Origin: Methanoculleus marisnigri JR1
GTDB lineage: Archaea; Halobacteriota; Methanomicrobia; Methanomicrobiales; Methanoculleaceae
Direction: 5' to 3'
DNA length: 64,000 bases
Assembly: GCF_000015825.1 (NCBI RefSeq)
Contig: NC_009051.1
Location: forward strand, 1,854,695 to 1,918,694
Shown: one piece after another, positions 43,051 to 51,226 of the stretch
How the letters are laid out: every line of letters starts with the position of its first letter
Position numbering within the stretch: the first letter of the stretch is position 1
The notes under the pieces: generated by a model
Seen by the model: only the letters and a program-made list of their open reading frames with translations
Database searches by the model: none
What the model was told of the DNA's origin: nothing
Made by a program: the position numbers and the translations under genes

Positions 43051-44092
43051 GGCGTGCTATACGGGCACGGGCGGTTACTCCTACGCGAAGAAGGCCGACG
43101 ACGTCGCACGGGAGCACGGCTTCGACCGGGTAGCCCGCCTCGCGAGCAACGAGAACCCCCGGCCGCCGTCGCCCGCCGCGTTGGAAGCGGCAACGGTCGC
43201 TCTCCGGGAAGTGAACCGCTACCCGGACGAGCGGACGTCGGTGCTCGTCGAAGCCCTCCGCCGCTACCACGGCGACTACCGGTTCGTCACCGGCTCGGGG
43301 ATGGACGGCGTCATCGAGACGGTGATCCGGACGGTCGTCGAGCCCGGCGAGACGATGGTCGTCTCGACCCCGACCTTCTCCTTCTACGGGATCGCGGCCG
43401 CGGCGCACGGTGCACGGGTCGTGAACGTCCCCCGAAGAGAGGACTTCTCGGTCGATACGGGGGCGTTCATCGACGCCTGCCATGGGGCGAAACTCGCCTT
43501 CCTCTGCTCCCCGAACAACCCCACGGGGAACTCGGTTCCGCCGGAGGATGTCGAGGCGATCCTGGAAGGAATGGACGGGCTGCTCTTCCTCGACAACGCC
43601 TACGTCGATTTTGCGGATACCGATTACCGGCCGCTGATGCGGCGCTACGAGAACCTGGTCATCGGGAGGACGATGTCGAAGATCTTCGCTCTCGCCGGGC
43701 TCCGGGTCGGCTATGCATTCGTTCCGGAGTGGCTCGAGCCGTTCTACCAGAGGGCCGCAACCCCGTTCGCGCTGAACTCGGTCTCGATGGCGGCCGCCGG
43801 AGGGGCGCTCGCCGACACCGAACGGGTACGGGAGACCCGCGATCACGTGCGGGAGTGGCGGCGCCGGTTCCTCGAAGAGGTGCCATTCAGAGTATACCCC
43901 TCGGACGCAAACTTCGTCATGATCGACGTCGACCCCCACACAGGCGACGAGGCAGTGGCGCGCCTCGCGGCGAAGGGCGTCCTCGTCCGGTCCTGCACCA
44001 GTTTCCCGGGGCTCGGGAACCACTACATCAGGGTCTGCATCGGTGAAGACTGGGAGAACATCCGATTCCTCGAGGCGATCAAGAACTTATGA
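43034..44092 (+). CDS. hisC: histidinol-phosphate aminotransferase
   Basis: The 352-residue class-I PLP enzyme of histidine synthesis has Arg-Leu-Ala-Ser-Asn-Glu-Asn-Pro near residue 34, Pro-Asn-Asn-Pro-Thr-Gly near 158, and the PLP lysine in Arg-Thr-Met-Ser-Lys-Ile-Phe-Ala-Leu-Ala-Gly-Leu-Arg-Val-Gly-Tyr near 216. The ATG inside the end of argD gives the family start Arg-Leu-Val-Arg; a GTG three codons upstream is possible. Its last bases overlap the adenylate kinase start, so argD-hisC-kinase-phosphatidyltransferase form one operon. Confidence 0.93.
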   Translation: MRRLVRACYTGTGGYSYAKKADDVAREHGFDRVARLASNENPRPPSPAALEAATVALREVNRYPDERTSVLVEALRRYHGDYRFVTGSGMDGVIETVIRTVVEPGETMVVSTPTFSFYGIAAAAHGARVVNVPRREDFSVDTGAFIDACHGAKLAFLCSPNNPTGNSVPPEDVEAILEGMDGLLFLDNAYVDFADTDYRPLMRRYENLVIGRTMSKIFALAGLRVGYAFVPEWLEPFYQRAATPFALNSVSMAAAGGALADTERVRETRDHVREWRRRFLEEVPFRVYPSDANFVMIDVDPHTGDEAVARLAAKGVLVRSCTSFPGLGNHYIRVCIGEDWENIRFLEAIKNL

Positions 44093-44601
44093 TGACGGGC
44101 ATCACCGGCACGCCGGGAACAGGGAAGACATCCATTGCTGCCGAACTCGAACGGCGAGGGCACGCCGTCGTCCGACTGACGGATACGGTGCGCCCCTACG
44201 TCATCGAGGAGGATTGCGACCGGCAGACGCTGGTGGTGGACGTCGACCGGTGGGTGGAGGAGTTCGAGCCCCTCGACGGGTTTGTCGAAGGCCACCTCGC
44301 CCACCTCCTCCCCTGCGACCGGGTAGTGGTGCTCCGGTGCCGCCCGGACATTCTCCGCAAGCGACTTTTACCCAGGAACTACCCTGAGGAGAAGGTCGCG
44401 GAGAACGTCGAGGCGGAGGCGCTCGACGTCATCCTGATCGAGACGCTCGAGGAGCACCCGGACGAACACGTCCTCGAGGTGGATACCACCGATCTCTCCG
44501 TCGACGAGTGCGCCGACCGGATCGGGCGGTTCGTCCGGGGAGAACTCCCGCCGTCGTACGGCTCCATCGACTGGTCGGACTACCTGGAGGTCGGGAGATG
44601 A
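44089..44601 (+). CDS. putative adenylate kinase (AK6/Fap7 type)
   Basis: The 170-residue P-loop kinase opens Thr-Gly-Thr-Pro-Gly-Thr-Gly-Lys-Thr-Ser, as in the archaeal AK6/Fap7 group, which in eukaryotes and archaea also assists small-subunit rRNA maturation. Arg-Cys-Arg-Pro-Asp-Ile-Leu-Arg-Lys-Arg-Leu near residue 83 and Lys-Val-Ala-Glu-Asn-Val-Glu-Ala-Glu near 101 are family features. Two consecutive ATG codons are possible; overlap with hisC is the ATGA type. The next gene also overlaps by ATGA. Confidence 0.9.
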   Translation: MMTGITGTPGTGKTSIAAELERRGHAVVRLTDTVRPYVIEEDCDRQTLVVDVDRWVEEFEPLDGFVEGHLAHLLPCDRVVVLRCRPDILRKRLLPRNYPEEKVAENVEAEALDVILIETLEEHPDEHVLEVDTTDLSVDECADRIGRFVRGELPPSYGSIDWSDYLEVGR

Positions 44602-45200
44602 CGCTCGACCAGTTCCGGCCGCAGGTGCAGGGCATCATTCAGCCCGTGGTGAACCTGATGCGAAGGATCGGGGTTACCCCGAACGCGCTGACGATTGCAT
44701 CGTTCCTCGTCTCGGCACTTGCGGGTATCGCGTTCTATGCCGGAGGAGTCGTCTTCGGCACCGTCATGGTCGCGTTCAACGCCGTCTTCGACGCGCTCGA
44801 CGGGGCGCTCGCCCGGGACATGGGGATCGCGGGCATCCGCGGGGACTTTCTCGATCACGTCATCGACCGCTACGCCGACATATTCATCATCACCGGGATA
44901 TTTGCGGGCGGGGCCGCACCCTGGCAGATCGGCGTCTTCGCGCTGACGGGCGTTCTGATGTCCTCCTACCTCGGCACCCAGGCGCAGGCCGTCGGGGTGG
45001 GCAGGTTCTACGGCGGCATCCTCGGCCGGGCGGATCGTCTCGTGCTGATCATCATCGCCGGCGCCCTTACCGTGCTGATCCCGGGAGCGATCTACGGCCT
45101 GAACTACCTCGGATGGCTCCTCATCATATTCGGTTTCCTCGGGCACTACACTGCGTTCCAGCGTTTCGTCCACGTATGGCGGCAGATAGAAAAACAGTAG
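44598..45200 (+). CDS. CDP-alcohol phosphatidyltransferase (archaetidyl-inositol/glycerol-phosphate synthase type)
   Basis: The 200-residue membrane enzyme has about six helices. It carries the CDP-alcohol motif Asp-Gly-x2-Ala-Arg-x8-Gly-x3-Asp-x3-Asp as Asp-Gly-Ala-Leu-Ala-Arg near residue 70, with Gly-Asp-Phe-Leu-Asp-His-Val-Ile-Asp-Arg after it. It joins a polar head group to CDP-archaeol in polar-lipid synthesis. Archaetidylinositol-phosphate synthase is the most likely subtype from its size, but the head group cannot be proved. Last gene of the argD-hisC-kinase operon; a T6 run follows the stop. Confidence 0.88.
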   Translation: MTLDQFRPQVQGIIQPVVNLMRRIGVTPNALTIASFLVSALAGIAFYAGGVVFGTVMVAFNAVFDALDGALARDMGIAGIRGDFLDHVIDRYADIFIITGIFAGGAAPWQIGVFALTGVLMSSYLGTQAQAVGVGRFYGGILGRADRLVLIIIAGALTVLIPGAIYGLNYLGWLLIIFGFLGHYTAFQRFVHVWRQIEKQ

Positions 45201-45345
45201 AAACTCCCGTTCATTTTTTGGGTCGAAGGACTTTGACCCACTCGCGTCCTGTGGCTCGCACGATACCGTACGACCCCATACTGCCGGCTCACGCCAGGGT
45301 CCCCTCGCCGTGGCAGGGGTGCAGTATCCCCGCAGGCGTTGCACC

Positions 45346-45354
45346 AAAAAAAAA
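45346..45354 (-). terminator. T9 terminator after tspO
   Basis: On the minus strand nine T residues begin 16 bases after the TspO stop. The 45220-45345 gap beyond also holds a hairpin GGGTC-N10-GACCC at 45220-45239 and a GGTGCA/TGCACC pair near 45320-45345. Confidence 0.65.
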
Positions 45355-45369
45355 TCGGGGTAAACGACC

Positions 45370-45858
45370 CTACGGGTTGAGGATGTAGATACCGTAGTTG
45401 AGGTAAGCCGCGAAACTCACCCAGAGGAGATACGGGACGAGCAGAATCGCCGCGGGCACCGAGACCCGGTCGAAAGCGACTATCGTCATGAGGATTGCAA
45501 CCCAGAGAAGCAGGATCACCATGAACGCGAAGAACGGCGCCTGCATCCCGAAGAAGACGAACGACCAGAGGACGTTTAAGACCAGTTGGACGCCGAAGAT
45601 CGCCGTCGCGATGTGCACGTTCTTATTCTTCGCCCATCCCTTGCTCCAGACGATATAGAGCGCGATGCCCATGAGGATGTAGAGCACCGTCCAGGCGGGA
45701 CCGAAGACCCATGAAGGGGGACTCAACTCAGGCTTTGCAAGACCGGCATACCAGGTGGGGATCGCCGACATCGTGAAGATCGAGCCGATCAGTCCGGCCG
45801 CGAGACTAACCCCTATCGCCACGATGAACTGGATGATTCGGACGTAGGCTGGTGTCAC
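45370..45858 (-). CDS. TspO/MBR family membrane protein
   Basis: From the GTG the protein has 162 residues and the five membrane helices of TspO, which binds tetrapyrroles and other hydrophobic ligands. Pro-Ser-Trp-Val-Phe-Gly-Pro-Ala-Trp-Thr-Val-Leu-Tyr near residue 50 is the family motif, as is Trp-Ser-Phe-Val-Phe-Phe. An upstream in-frame ATG would add 17 residues but lies upstream of the probable TATA box; that box (GCTTAATA, 45881-45888) is 26 bases before the GTG, so a leaderless transcript is likely. A perfect palindrome lies between. Confidence 0.88.
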   Translation of the reverse strand: MTPAYVRIIQFIVAIGVSLAAGLIGSIFTMSAIPTWYAGLAKPELSPPSWVFGPAWTVLYILMGIALYIVWSKGWAKNKNVHIATAIFGVQLVLNVLWSFVFFGMQAPFFAFMVILLLWVAILMTIVAFDRVSVPAAILLVPYLLWVSFAAYLNYGIYILNP

Positions 45859-45860
45859 GT

Positions 45861-45879
45861 TGGGAAATGATGTTTCCCA
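45861..45879 (-). promoter_or_regulatory. palindrome between TATA box and start of tspO
   Basis: TGGGAAA-N5-TTTCCCA is a perfect 7-5-7 inverted repeat directly downstream of the TATA box and ending two bases before the GTG. A protein bound there would cover the transcription start, so it is a probable repressor site. Confidence 0.6.
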
Positions 45880-45964
45880 CACTATTAAGCCTTTTGATCC
45901 GCGCAGCAATCGTCAGCCGGCGATCCGACGGAAGGCCGACGTTGTGCCGCTCTCAAAACGGAAT

Positions 45965-47944
45965 TTAGTCGCACTCCTCTCCGTCCAGAGAATCGTCATC
46001 CTCGTCTTCGCCGGCGGAGAGAACCTCATGGAGGGTGAACCTGAATGCCGTACCGAGATCCGGGCGTCCTTCCACCCGATCTTCTACCCGGATGGCGCCG
46101 CCGTAGCGTTCGACCAGGGCGCGGACGATGAAGAGGTCGAGGCCGTCGCCGTATCCCCCGACCCATCCCCGCTCGAACCGGTGGAAGATCGATTCCTTCA
46201 TGGGATCAGGTATGCCCGGCCCGGTATCCTCGACCGAGACCAGCACGCTCTCGCCGTCGTAATCCTCCACCCGGATGGCTATCCTGACATCCTGGCCGCC
46301 GAACTTGACGGCGTTCCGGATAAGGTTCGTGAAGACCTCGGGGAGAAGGTCGTCCGCCCAGACCCGGGCAAGGGTGCCCCCTGCAAACTCGATCGCGACG
46401 TCCGGGAAGGCGGCGACCTCCTCCCTGATGACGGCGTCGAGGTCGACCGGCCCGGCGTCGGGCGAGTCGTGATGGATGCGGCGGATCGTGGTGACGTTGC
46501 CGAGGATCTCCGCGCTCCGATGAATGCTGCTCCGGATCTTCCTCGCGTAGAGCGCGGCCTCACCTTCCAGGATCTCGAGGAGGAGATCGGTATAGAGGTT
46601 CGAGACGTTCTCGGCGTTCTTGATATCGTGCGTCATGATGTCGAGGTAGAGGTTCGCCTCCCGGTTGGCGGCCTCGAGTTTCTTATGCAGCATCCCTTTC
46701 AGGATCCCCGACCCGATCTCCTGCCCTATCGTCTCGAGGAGCTCCCTCTCATCCCGGGAGAAGGATGTTTTCGTTCTGCTGCCGGCATATACCGCACCGA
46801 CGACGACCGACTCCGCGACGAGGGGGATGCAGGCGAGCGCGGAGACCTCGAGTTCCCGGAGTATGCTCGCCTCGATGGTGTTGAGGTCGGCCTGCTGCTC
46901 GATGTAGCGGGGCTGGCCGGCGATGAAGATGAAGTTGAACGGCCAGTGGTGAACCTTGATCAGGCGGTTCCGGGTCAGGGCCGATTCGGGCATCCCCTTC
47001 TGGTGCTGCAGCAGTGCCCGTTTCCGCTCGGAATCGAGCATATAGACGACACCGACGTCGAGCCTCATCAGTTCGAGCGTTTTTTCGAGAGACTCCTCCA
47101 GGAGCCCGGCGAGAGAGAGGGAGGCGGCCGTGACGCCGATCACCTGGTTGAGCACCATGAGGTGCTCGTTCCGGACCCGGAGTTCCTCCTCGGCGCGTTT
47201 GCGCTCGGTGATATCCATGACACCGGCAATCGAGCCCCGGAACCTACCGGACTCGTCGGTGACCGGCGACGTGACCACGAGCGCGTGGACGCACCCGCCG
47301 TCGCCGTGGAGGAGATCCAGTTCGAACTCCAGTCTCTCTTCGGTCTCCCGGCAGAACGGATTCTTCGAAGCGGTTCCCTCCGGACCGGGGGCATCGAAGA
47401 ACCCGGCGACCGGCGATCCGACCAGGCGTTCCGCGGAGCAGCCGAGGATCTCCTCCATCGCCGGGTTCGCGAAGGTGATGAGGCCGGCCTCGTCCACGGC
47501 GAGGACGCCTTCGTTGAGGTTCTCGACCAGTCTGCGGTACATCGTCTCCGAGTTCCGGAGCGCGGCCTCCACCTGTTTGCGTTCGAGCGCGTACCGGATC
47601 GCCCGGCAGAGCAGTTCCGCGTCGGTCTTCCCCTTCACCAGGTAATCCTGCGCGCCGTTCTGCATCGCACGGAGCGCGGCGGGGTCTTCTCCCGCCGCGG
47701 TGAGCACGATGACCGGGACGTCGGGGGCCACCCCTCGCAGGCGGTCGAATACCGCCGCCCCCCGTCCGCCCGCGAGATCGAGGTCGAGGAGCACGACGTC
47801 GATTCCACCCCCCGATACCGCGGCAAGCCCGTTCTCGGAGCGCTCGCAACGGATCAACTCAACGTCGCGCCCGCACTCGCGAAGCATCTCTCCGAGATTG
47901 CCGGGACTTATCCCGATCAACAGCACGCGTAAGGGTTCGCTCAT
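45965..47944 (-). CDS. hybrid sensor histidine kinase: REC-PAS-GAF-kinase
   Basis: The 659-residue cytosolic protein has an N-terminal receiver domain (about 5-120, phosphoacceptor in Val-Val-Leu-Leu-Asp-Leu-Asp-Leu). A PAS domain follows (about 135-260, ending Asp-Ile-Thr-Glu-Arg-Lys-Arg-Ala-Glu), then a GAF domain (about 285-425), a dimerisation helix with phospho-His in Met-Thr-His-Asp-Ile-Lys-Asn, and an HATPase domain (Asn-Leu-Ile-Arg-Asn-Ala-Val-Lys-Phe, Asp-Thr-Gly-Pro-Gly-Ile). An ATG 40 codons upstream adds only Arg-rich residues and is rejected. A TATA box (48103-48111) suggests a leader of about 140 bases containing a CACCTGC/GCAGGTG hairpin. The signal sensed is unknown; no membrane segment is present. 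Confidence 0.9.
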   Translation of the reverse strand: MSEPLRVLLIGISPGNLGEMLRECGRDVELIRCERSENGLAAVSGGGIDVVLLDLDLAGGRGAAVFDRLRGVAPDVPVIVLTAAGEDPAALRAMQNGAQDYLVKGKTDAELLCRAIRYALERKQVEAALRNSETMYRRLVENLNEGVLAVDEAGLITFANPAMEEILGCSAERLVGSPVAGFFDAPGPEGTASKNPFCRETEERLEFELDLLHGDGGCVHALVVTSPVTDESGRFRGSIAGVMDITERKRAEEELRVRNEHLMVLNQVIGVTAASLSLAGLLEESLEKTLELMRLDVGVVYMLDSERKRALLQHQKGMPESALTRNRLIKVHHWPFNFIFIAGQPRYIEQQADLNTIEASILRELEVSALACIPLVAESVVVGAVYAGSRTKTSFSRDERELLETIGQEIGSGILKGMLHKKLEAANREANLYLDIMTHDIKNAENVSNLYTDLLLEILEGEAALYARKIRSSIHRSAEILGNVTTIRRIHHDSPDAGPVDLDAVIREEVAAFPDVAIEFAGGTLARVWADDLLPEVFTNLIRNAVKFGGQDVRIAIRVEDYDGESVLVSVEDTGPGIPDPMKESIFHRFERGWVGGYGDGLDLFIVRALVERYGGAIRVEDRVEGRPDLGTAFRFTLHEVLSAGEDEDDDSLDGEECD

Positions 47945-48160
47945 GGTCTCACTCGCATCCAGGGCCCGACACCTGCCTGTATCGGCGTAAACGCAGGTGT
48001 TCCGGCCGCCAACGGCTCGCCGCGCGGGCTGCTCGCCGATCCCCTCGCGGGGGTCTGACCGCACGCGGCCGGGTTCTCACTACTGTAGTACGGTTCTCCG
48101 GGAATTTATATCTCGTTCTTTGGGCCCGGACGTCGCACCGGGTCAGGGGCTCCCGGGACG
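47945..48160. other. leader and promoter region of the histidine kinase gene
   Basis: No gene is seen. It holds the inverted repeat CACCTGC (47970-47976) / GCAGGTG (47993-47999), which would form a hairpin in the kinase mRNA leader, and a TATA-like ATTTATATC near 48104-48112. Confidence 0.45.
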
Positions 48161-48216
48161 GTGGTGTCATGTGCGGCAGCAGAACCCGGTGCTCTTCCGG
48201 GACTACGATTGATCCG
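48161..48216 (+). pseudogene. relic 3' end of a surface-protein gene
   Basis: The last codons read Arg-Gln-Gln-Asn-Pro-Val-Leu-Phe-Arg-Asp-Tyr-Asp-stop. The end of the surface protein downstream reads Arg-Gln-Asn-Pro-Ala-Leu-Phe-Gln-Lys-Tyr-Asp-stop, and the DNA matches at most positions including past the stop (TCCGG). No gene body precedes it, so it seems the tail of a lost paralogue. Confidence 0.65.
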
Positions 48217-48381
48217 GTGAGATATGGAAAACACTCATTCTTTTTCGATCCAAACCCGGCGTGAAACAGAGATCGCACGCCAGGTACAATCCCATAAACC
48301 CGATCTATTTAAAGGAAATACGGCCAAATCTCCAGTAAAGAAACCGAATGCTTATAGATTCTTACTCGCTTATAATATTAT

Positions 48382-51114
48382 ATGGGGAATCCTCCTAACA
48401 GCATTCCAGTGATGACGCTGTGCCTGGTCGCTGCAACCCTGCTGCTGATCGGCACCGCAAGCGCTGCCGCACCTGACGCGGCGTTCAGCAGCAACACAAT
48501 TTCCGGACCAGCGCCCCTGACTGTACAGTTCACCGATAACTCGGCCGGCGGCCCGGACGGGTGGGCGTGGTTCTTCGGCGACGAGACGTATAACGGGACG
48601 TGGACGGCGGTGAACACGAGCGCCGGGTGGTCGGCAAGAGGGGGGCACACCAGCGTCGTGATGCCGAACGGGAGCATCATACTCATGGGCGGAATTGACG
48701 GCGGCTCAAGGAACGACGTGTGGCTATCAACGGATAACGGTGCAACCTGGGAAAATATCACGCCGCACGACCCCAATGACATATGGTCAGGACGATACGG
48801 CCATGCGGCGGTCGCGGTCAATGATACCATCGTTCTCATGGGCGGCATGAACGTCATGGGCGACGAGTACACCTTAAAAAACGATGTGTGGCAGTCGCGC
48901 GATTACGGCGCGACATGGACATGCGTGAACACGAGTCCCGGGTGGTTGGCAAGATACGCTCACACCAGCGTCGCGATGCCGGATGGAAGCATCGTACTCA
49001 TGAGTGGTACCACCGGTTCCGGCCTGAAAGACGTCTGGAAGTCGCCTAGTAGTGGCAGAACCTGGGAGCGGATGACCGACATCACCGACAGCGCAGAGTG
49101 GCCAGGAGAAGGCCCCACCAGCGTCGTACTGCCGGACGGGAGCATCGTAATCATGGGCGGGGCGGGCAGCTCGGGCAGGGTATGGAAGTCGACCGACGGC
49201 GGGGCCATATGGACGGAGTTGTCCAACCCCGGGGAGGGGTACTCAAGATACTCTCACACCAGCGTCGCGATGCCGGACGGGAGCATCGTAATCATGGGCG
49301 GCTGGTACCTCGGCCTGAAAAACGACGTCTGGCGGTCGACCGACAACGGCACGACATGGACGCAGGTGACCGAGCACGCCGAGTGGTCGCCAAGGCTGGG
49401 CCACACCTCCGTCGCGATGCCGGACGGGAGCATCGTAATCATGGGCGGGGATGGCAGCACGAGCGACGTCTGGCGCCTTGAAACCGCAGGATCAAACGCC
49501 CGGAACCCATCGCACACCTATACCACCCCGGGCACCTACACGGTAACGCTGCAGGCATACAACGACGACGGTTACAACGTCACGCGACAGGTCATCACGG
49601 TCACGGCTGCGGTCGCCCCGACGGCAAACTTCACCGCCAACCGGACTTCCGGCACCGCGCCGCTCGCCGTGCAGTTCAATGACACCTCGACAGGAGGACC
49701 GACTTCGTGGGCCTGGGACTTCGGCGACGGCGAAACCTCGACCGATCAGAACGCCACCCACACCTACGCCGCCGCCGGAAACTACACCGTCAGCCTGAAT
49801 GCCACCAACGCAGCAGGAAGCAACACGCACACCGAGACCGACTACATCACGGCCTCCGCTGTACCGGTTCCGCCAGTGGCAAACTTCACCGGCACGCCGA
49901 CCTCCGGCACCGCGCCGCTCGCCGTGCAGTTCAACGACACCTCGACAGGAGGACCGACCTCGTGGACCTGGGACTTCGGTGACGGTGAAACCTCGACCGA
50001 TCAGAACGCCACGCACACCTACGCCGCCGCCGGAACCTACACCGTCAGCCTGACGGCCACCAACGCAGTAGGAAGCGACACGCACACCGAGACCGACTAC
50101 ATCACGGTCTCCGCCGCACCGGTTCTTCCGGTGGCAAACTTCACCGGCACGCCGACCTCCGGCACCGCGCCGCTCGCCGTACAGTTCAACGACACCTCGA
50201 CCGGCGGCCCGACCGCCTGGAACTGGTCGTTCGGTGACGGCACGTGGCACAACACCACGGACGTAGCAGAGAGGAACGCCACGTACACCTACGCCGCCGC
50301 CGGAACCTACACCGTCAACCTGACGGTCGATAACGCGGACGGAACCGACATGCTCTCCCGGGCCGGCTACATCACGGTCACGGGCTCAACCCCAACCGTA
50401 ACCCCAACTGTAACCCCAACCGTAACCCCAACCGTAACCCCAACCGTAACCCCAACCAGCAGGCCGGTCTACAGCGGCGGTGGCGGCGGCGGTTCGACGG
50501 GCGGGCCGGACGGCTATAACGTGGGCGGCGACTCCGCCGTGAGCAAGGTCGCCGTCGCCGGCACCGGGCTCAAGACGTTCATCATCACCGGCTGGAAGCA
50601 GTCCTCCCCGGGAACCGGGATTCCCCCTGCACCGGGCACCCCATACCAGTACGTCGACCTGGTGCCGGCCCGGTTCGAGGAGATCACCGGGGCGAACATC
50701 ACCTTCTCCGTCCCGCAGACGTGGCTCGATGAGCACGGATTTGCCCCTGAAGATATCGTGCTCTACCACTACAACGGCACGGCATGGGAAGCCCTCCCGA
50801 CGACGGTCAAGGGTACCGCCGGGACGGCAGTCACCTTCACCGCAATGACCCCCGGATTCTCCCTCTTTGCGATCACCGGGATAGAGCAGGCCGGTGGGGT
50901 GACGACCCCGACGGCGACAACGCCGCCGGCGACGGCAGAACCCACCGCGACAGAGACCGCGGCCGCACCGGCCGGCGGGCCGGCACCCGAGTTCCCGCTC
51001 GGAACGGTCGCCCTTGTCGCCGGGGTGATCCTGGTGCTCGCCGGGGCCGGCTACCTGGTTCGCCGCTGGTGGATCATACGGCAGAACCCGGCGCTCTTCC
51101 AGAAATACGATTGA
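48382..51114 (+). CDS. large surface protein: kelch-like propeller nested in PKD, three further PKD domains, PGF-pre-PGF domain, C-terminal anchor
   Basis: The 910-residue protein starts with a signal peptide (to about residue 30). A PKD domain begins at about 31 and breaks after Trp-Ala-Trp-Phe-Phe-Gly-Asp-Glu. Six kelch-like repeats follow (about 65-370, each with His-Thr-Ser-Val-Ala-Met-Pro-Asp-Gly-Ser-Ile-Val-Ile-Met-Gly-Gly). The PKD pattern then resumes (Asn-Pro-Ser-His-Thr-Tyr near 375 to 410). Three PKD domains follow to 670, then a Val-Thr-Pro-Thr linker, a PGF-pre-PGF-type domain (about 710-835) and a membrane anchor (about 872-895) with the tail Asn-Pro-Ala-Leu-Phe-Gln-Lys-Tyr-Asp. 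Possible TATA boxes lie before this ATG and before an in-frame ATG ten codons later; either may start. Probably an adhesive or structural cell-surface protein. Confidence 0.88.
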   Translation: MGNPPNSIPVMTLCLVAATLLLIGTASAAAPDAAFSSNTISGPAPLTVQFTDNSAGGPDGWAWFFGDETYNGTWTAVNTSAGWSARGGHTSVVMPNGSIILMGGIDGGSRNDVWLSTDNGATWENITPHDPNDIWSGRYGHAAVAVNDTIVLMGGMNVMGDEYTLKNDVWQSRDYGATWTCVNTSPGWLARYAHTSVAMPDGSIVLMSGTTGSGLKDVWKSPSSGRTWERMTDITDSAEWPGEGPTSVVLPDGSIVIMGGAGSSGRVWKSTDGGAIWTELSNPGEGYSRYSHTSVAMPDGSIVIMGGWYLGLKNDVWRSTDNGTTWTQVTEHAEWSPRLGHTSVAMPDGSIVIMGGDGSTSDVWRLETAGSNARNPSHTYTTPGTYTVTLQAYNDDGYNVTRQVITVTAAVAPTANFTANRTSGTAPLAVQFNDTSTGGPTSWAWDFGDGETSTDQNATHTYAAAGNYTVSLNATNAAGSNTHTETDYITASAVPVPPVANFTGTPTSGTAPLAVQFNDTSTGGPTSWTWDFGDGETSTDQNATHTYAAAGTYTVSLTATNAVGSDTHTETDYITVSAAPVLPVANFTGTPTSGTAPLAVQFNDTSTGGPTAWNWSFGDGTWHNTTDVAERNATYTYAAAGTYTVNLTVDNADGTDMLSRAGYITVTGSTPTVTPTVTPTVTPTVTPTVTPTSRPVYSGGGGGGSTGGPDGYNVGGDSAVSKVAVAGTGLKTFIITGWKQSSPGTGIPPAPGTPYQYVDLVPARFEEITGANITFSVPQTWLDEHGFAPEDIVLYHYNGTAWEALPTTVKGTAGTAVTFTAMTPGFSLFAITGIEQAGGVTTPTATTPPATAEPTATETAAAPAGGPAPEFPLGTVALVAGVILVLAGAGYLVRRWWIIRQNPALFQKYD
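49618..50335 (+). repeat. three tandem PKD-coding repeats of about 255 bases
   Basis: Three successive PKD-coding units share long nearly identical stretches (for example around 49655-49790, 49895-50045 and 50150-50215). Such near-identity at the DNA level indicates recent duplication or gene conversion and permits copy-number change. Confidence 0.8.
50389..50457 (+). repeat. 12-base tandem repeat ACCCCAACCGTA, about 5.8 copies
   Basis: Five full and one partial copies encode the Val-Thr-Pro-Thr linker. The second copy has one base changed (CTG for CCG). The complementary strand carries regularly spaced GGGG tracts. Confidence 0.9.
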
Positions 51115-51226
51115 CTCCGGGATCGATGAGACGGGGCAGATCGCCCCCATATTTTTGTAAAGGGATTCCCAGGAGTCTCTATCATGCAATAGACTATTTT
51201 ATGAGAAGGAAAACCGAATCAATGGC

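Noticed and set aside
45220-45345. Hairpin-rich gap after the phosphatidyltransferase gene as a structured RNA
   Set aside because: Hairpins GGGTC/GACCC and GGTGCA/TGCACC exist, but there is no promoter or known RNA class; more simply the 3' ends of two converging transcripts.
45860-47932. Open frame of 690 codons on the plus strand opposite the histidine kinase
   Set aside because: The minus strand encodes recognisable REC, PAS, GAF and kinase domains; the opposite frame has no domain and low-complexity acidic composition.
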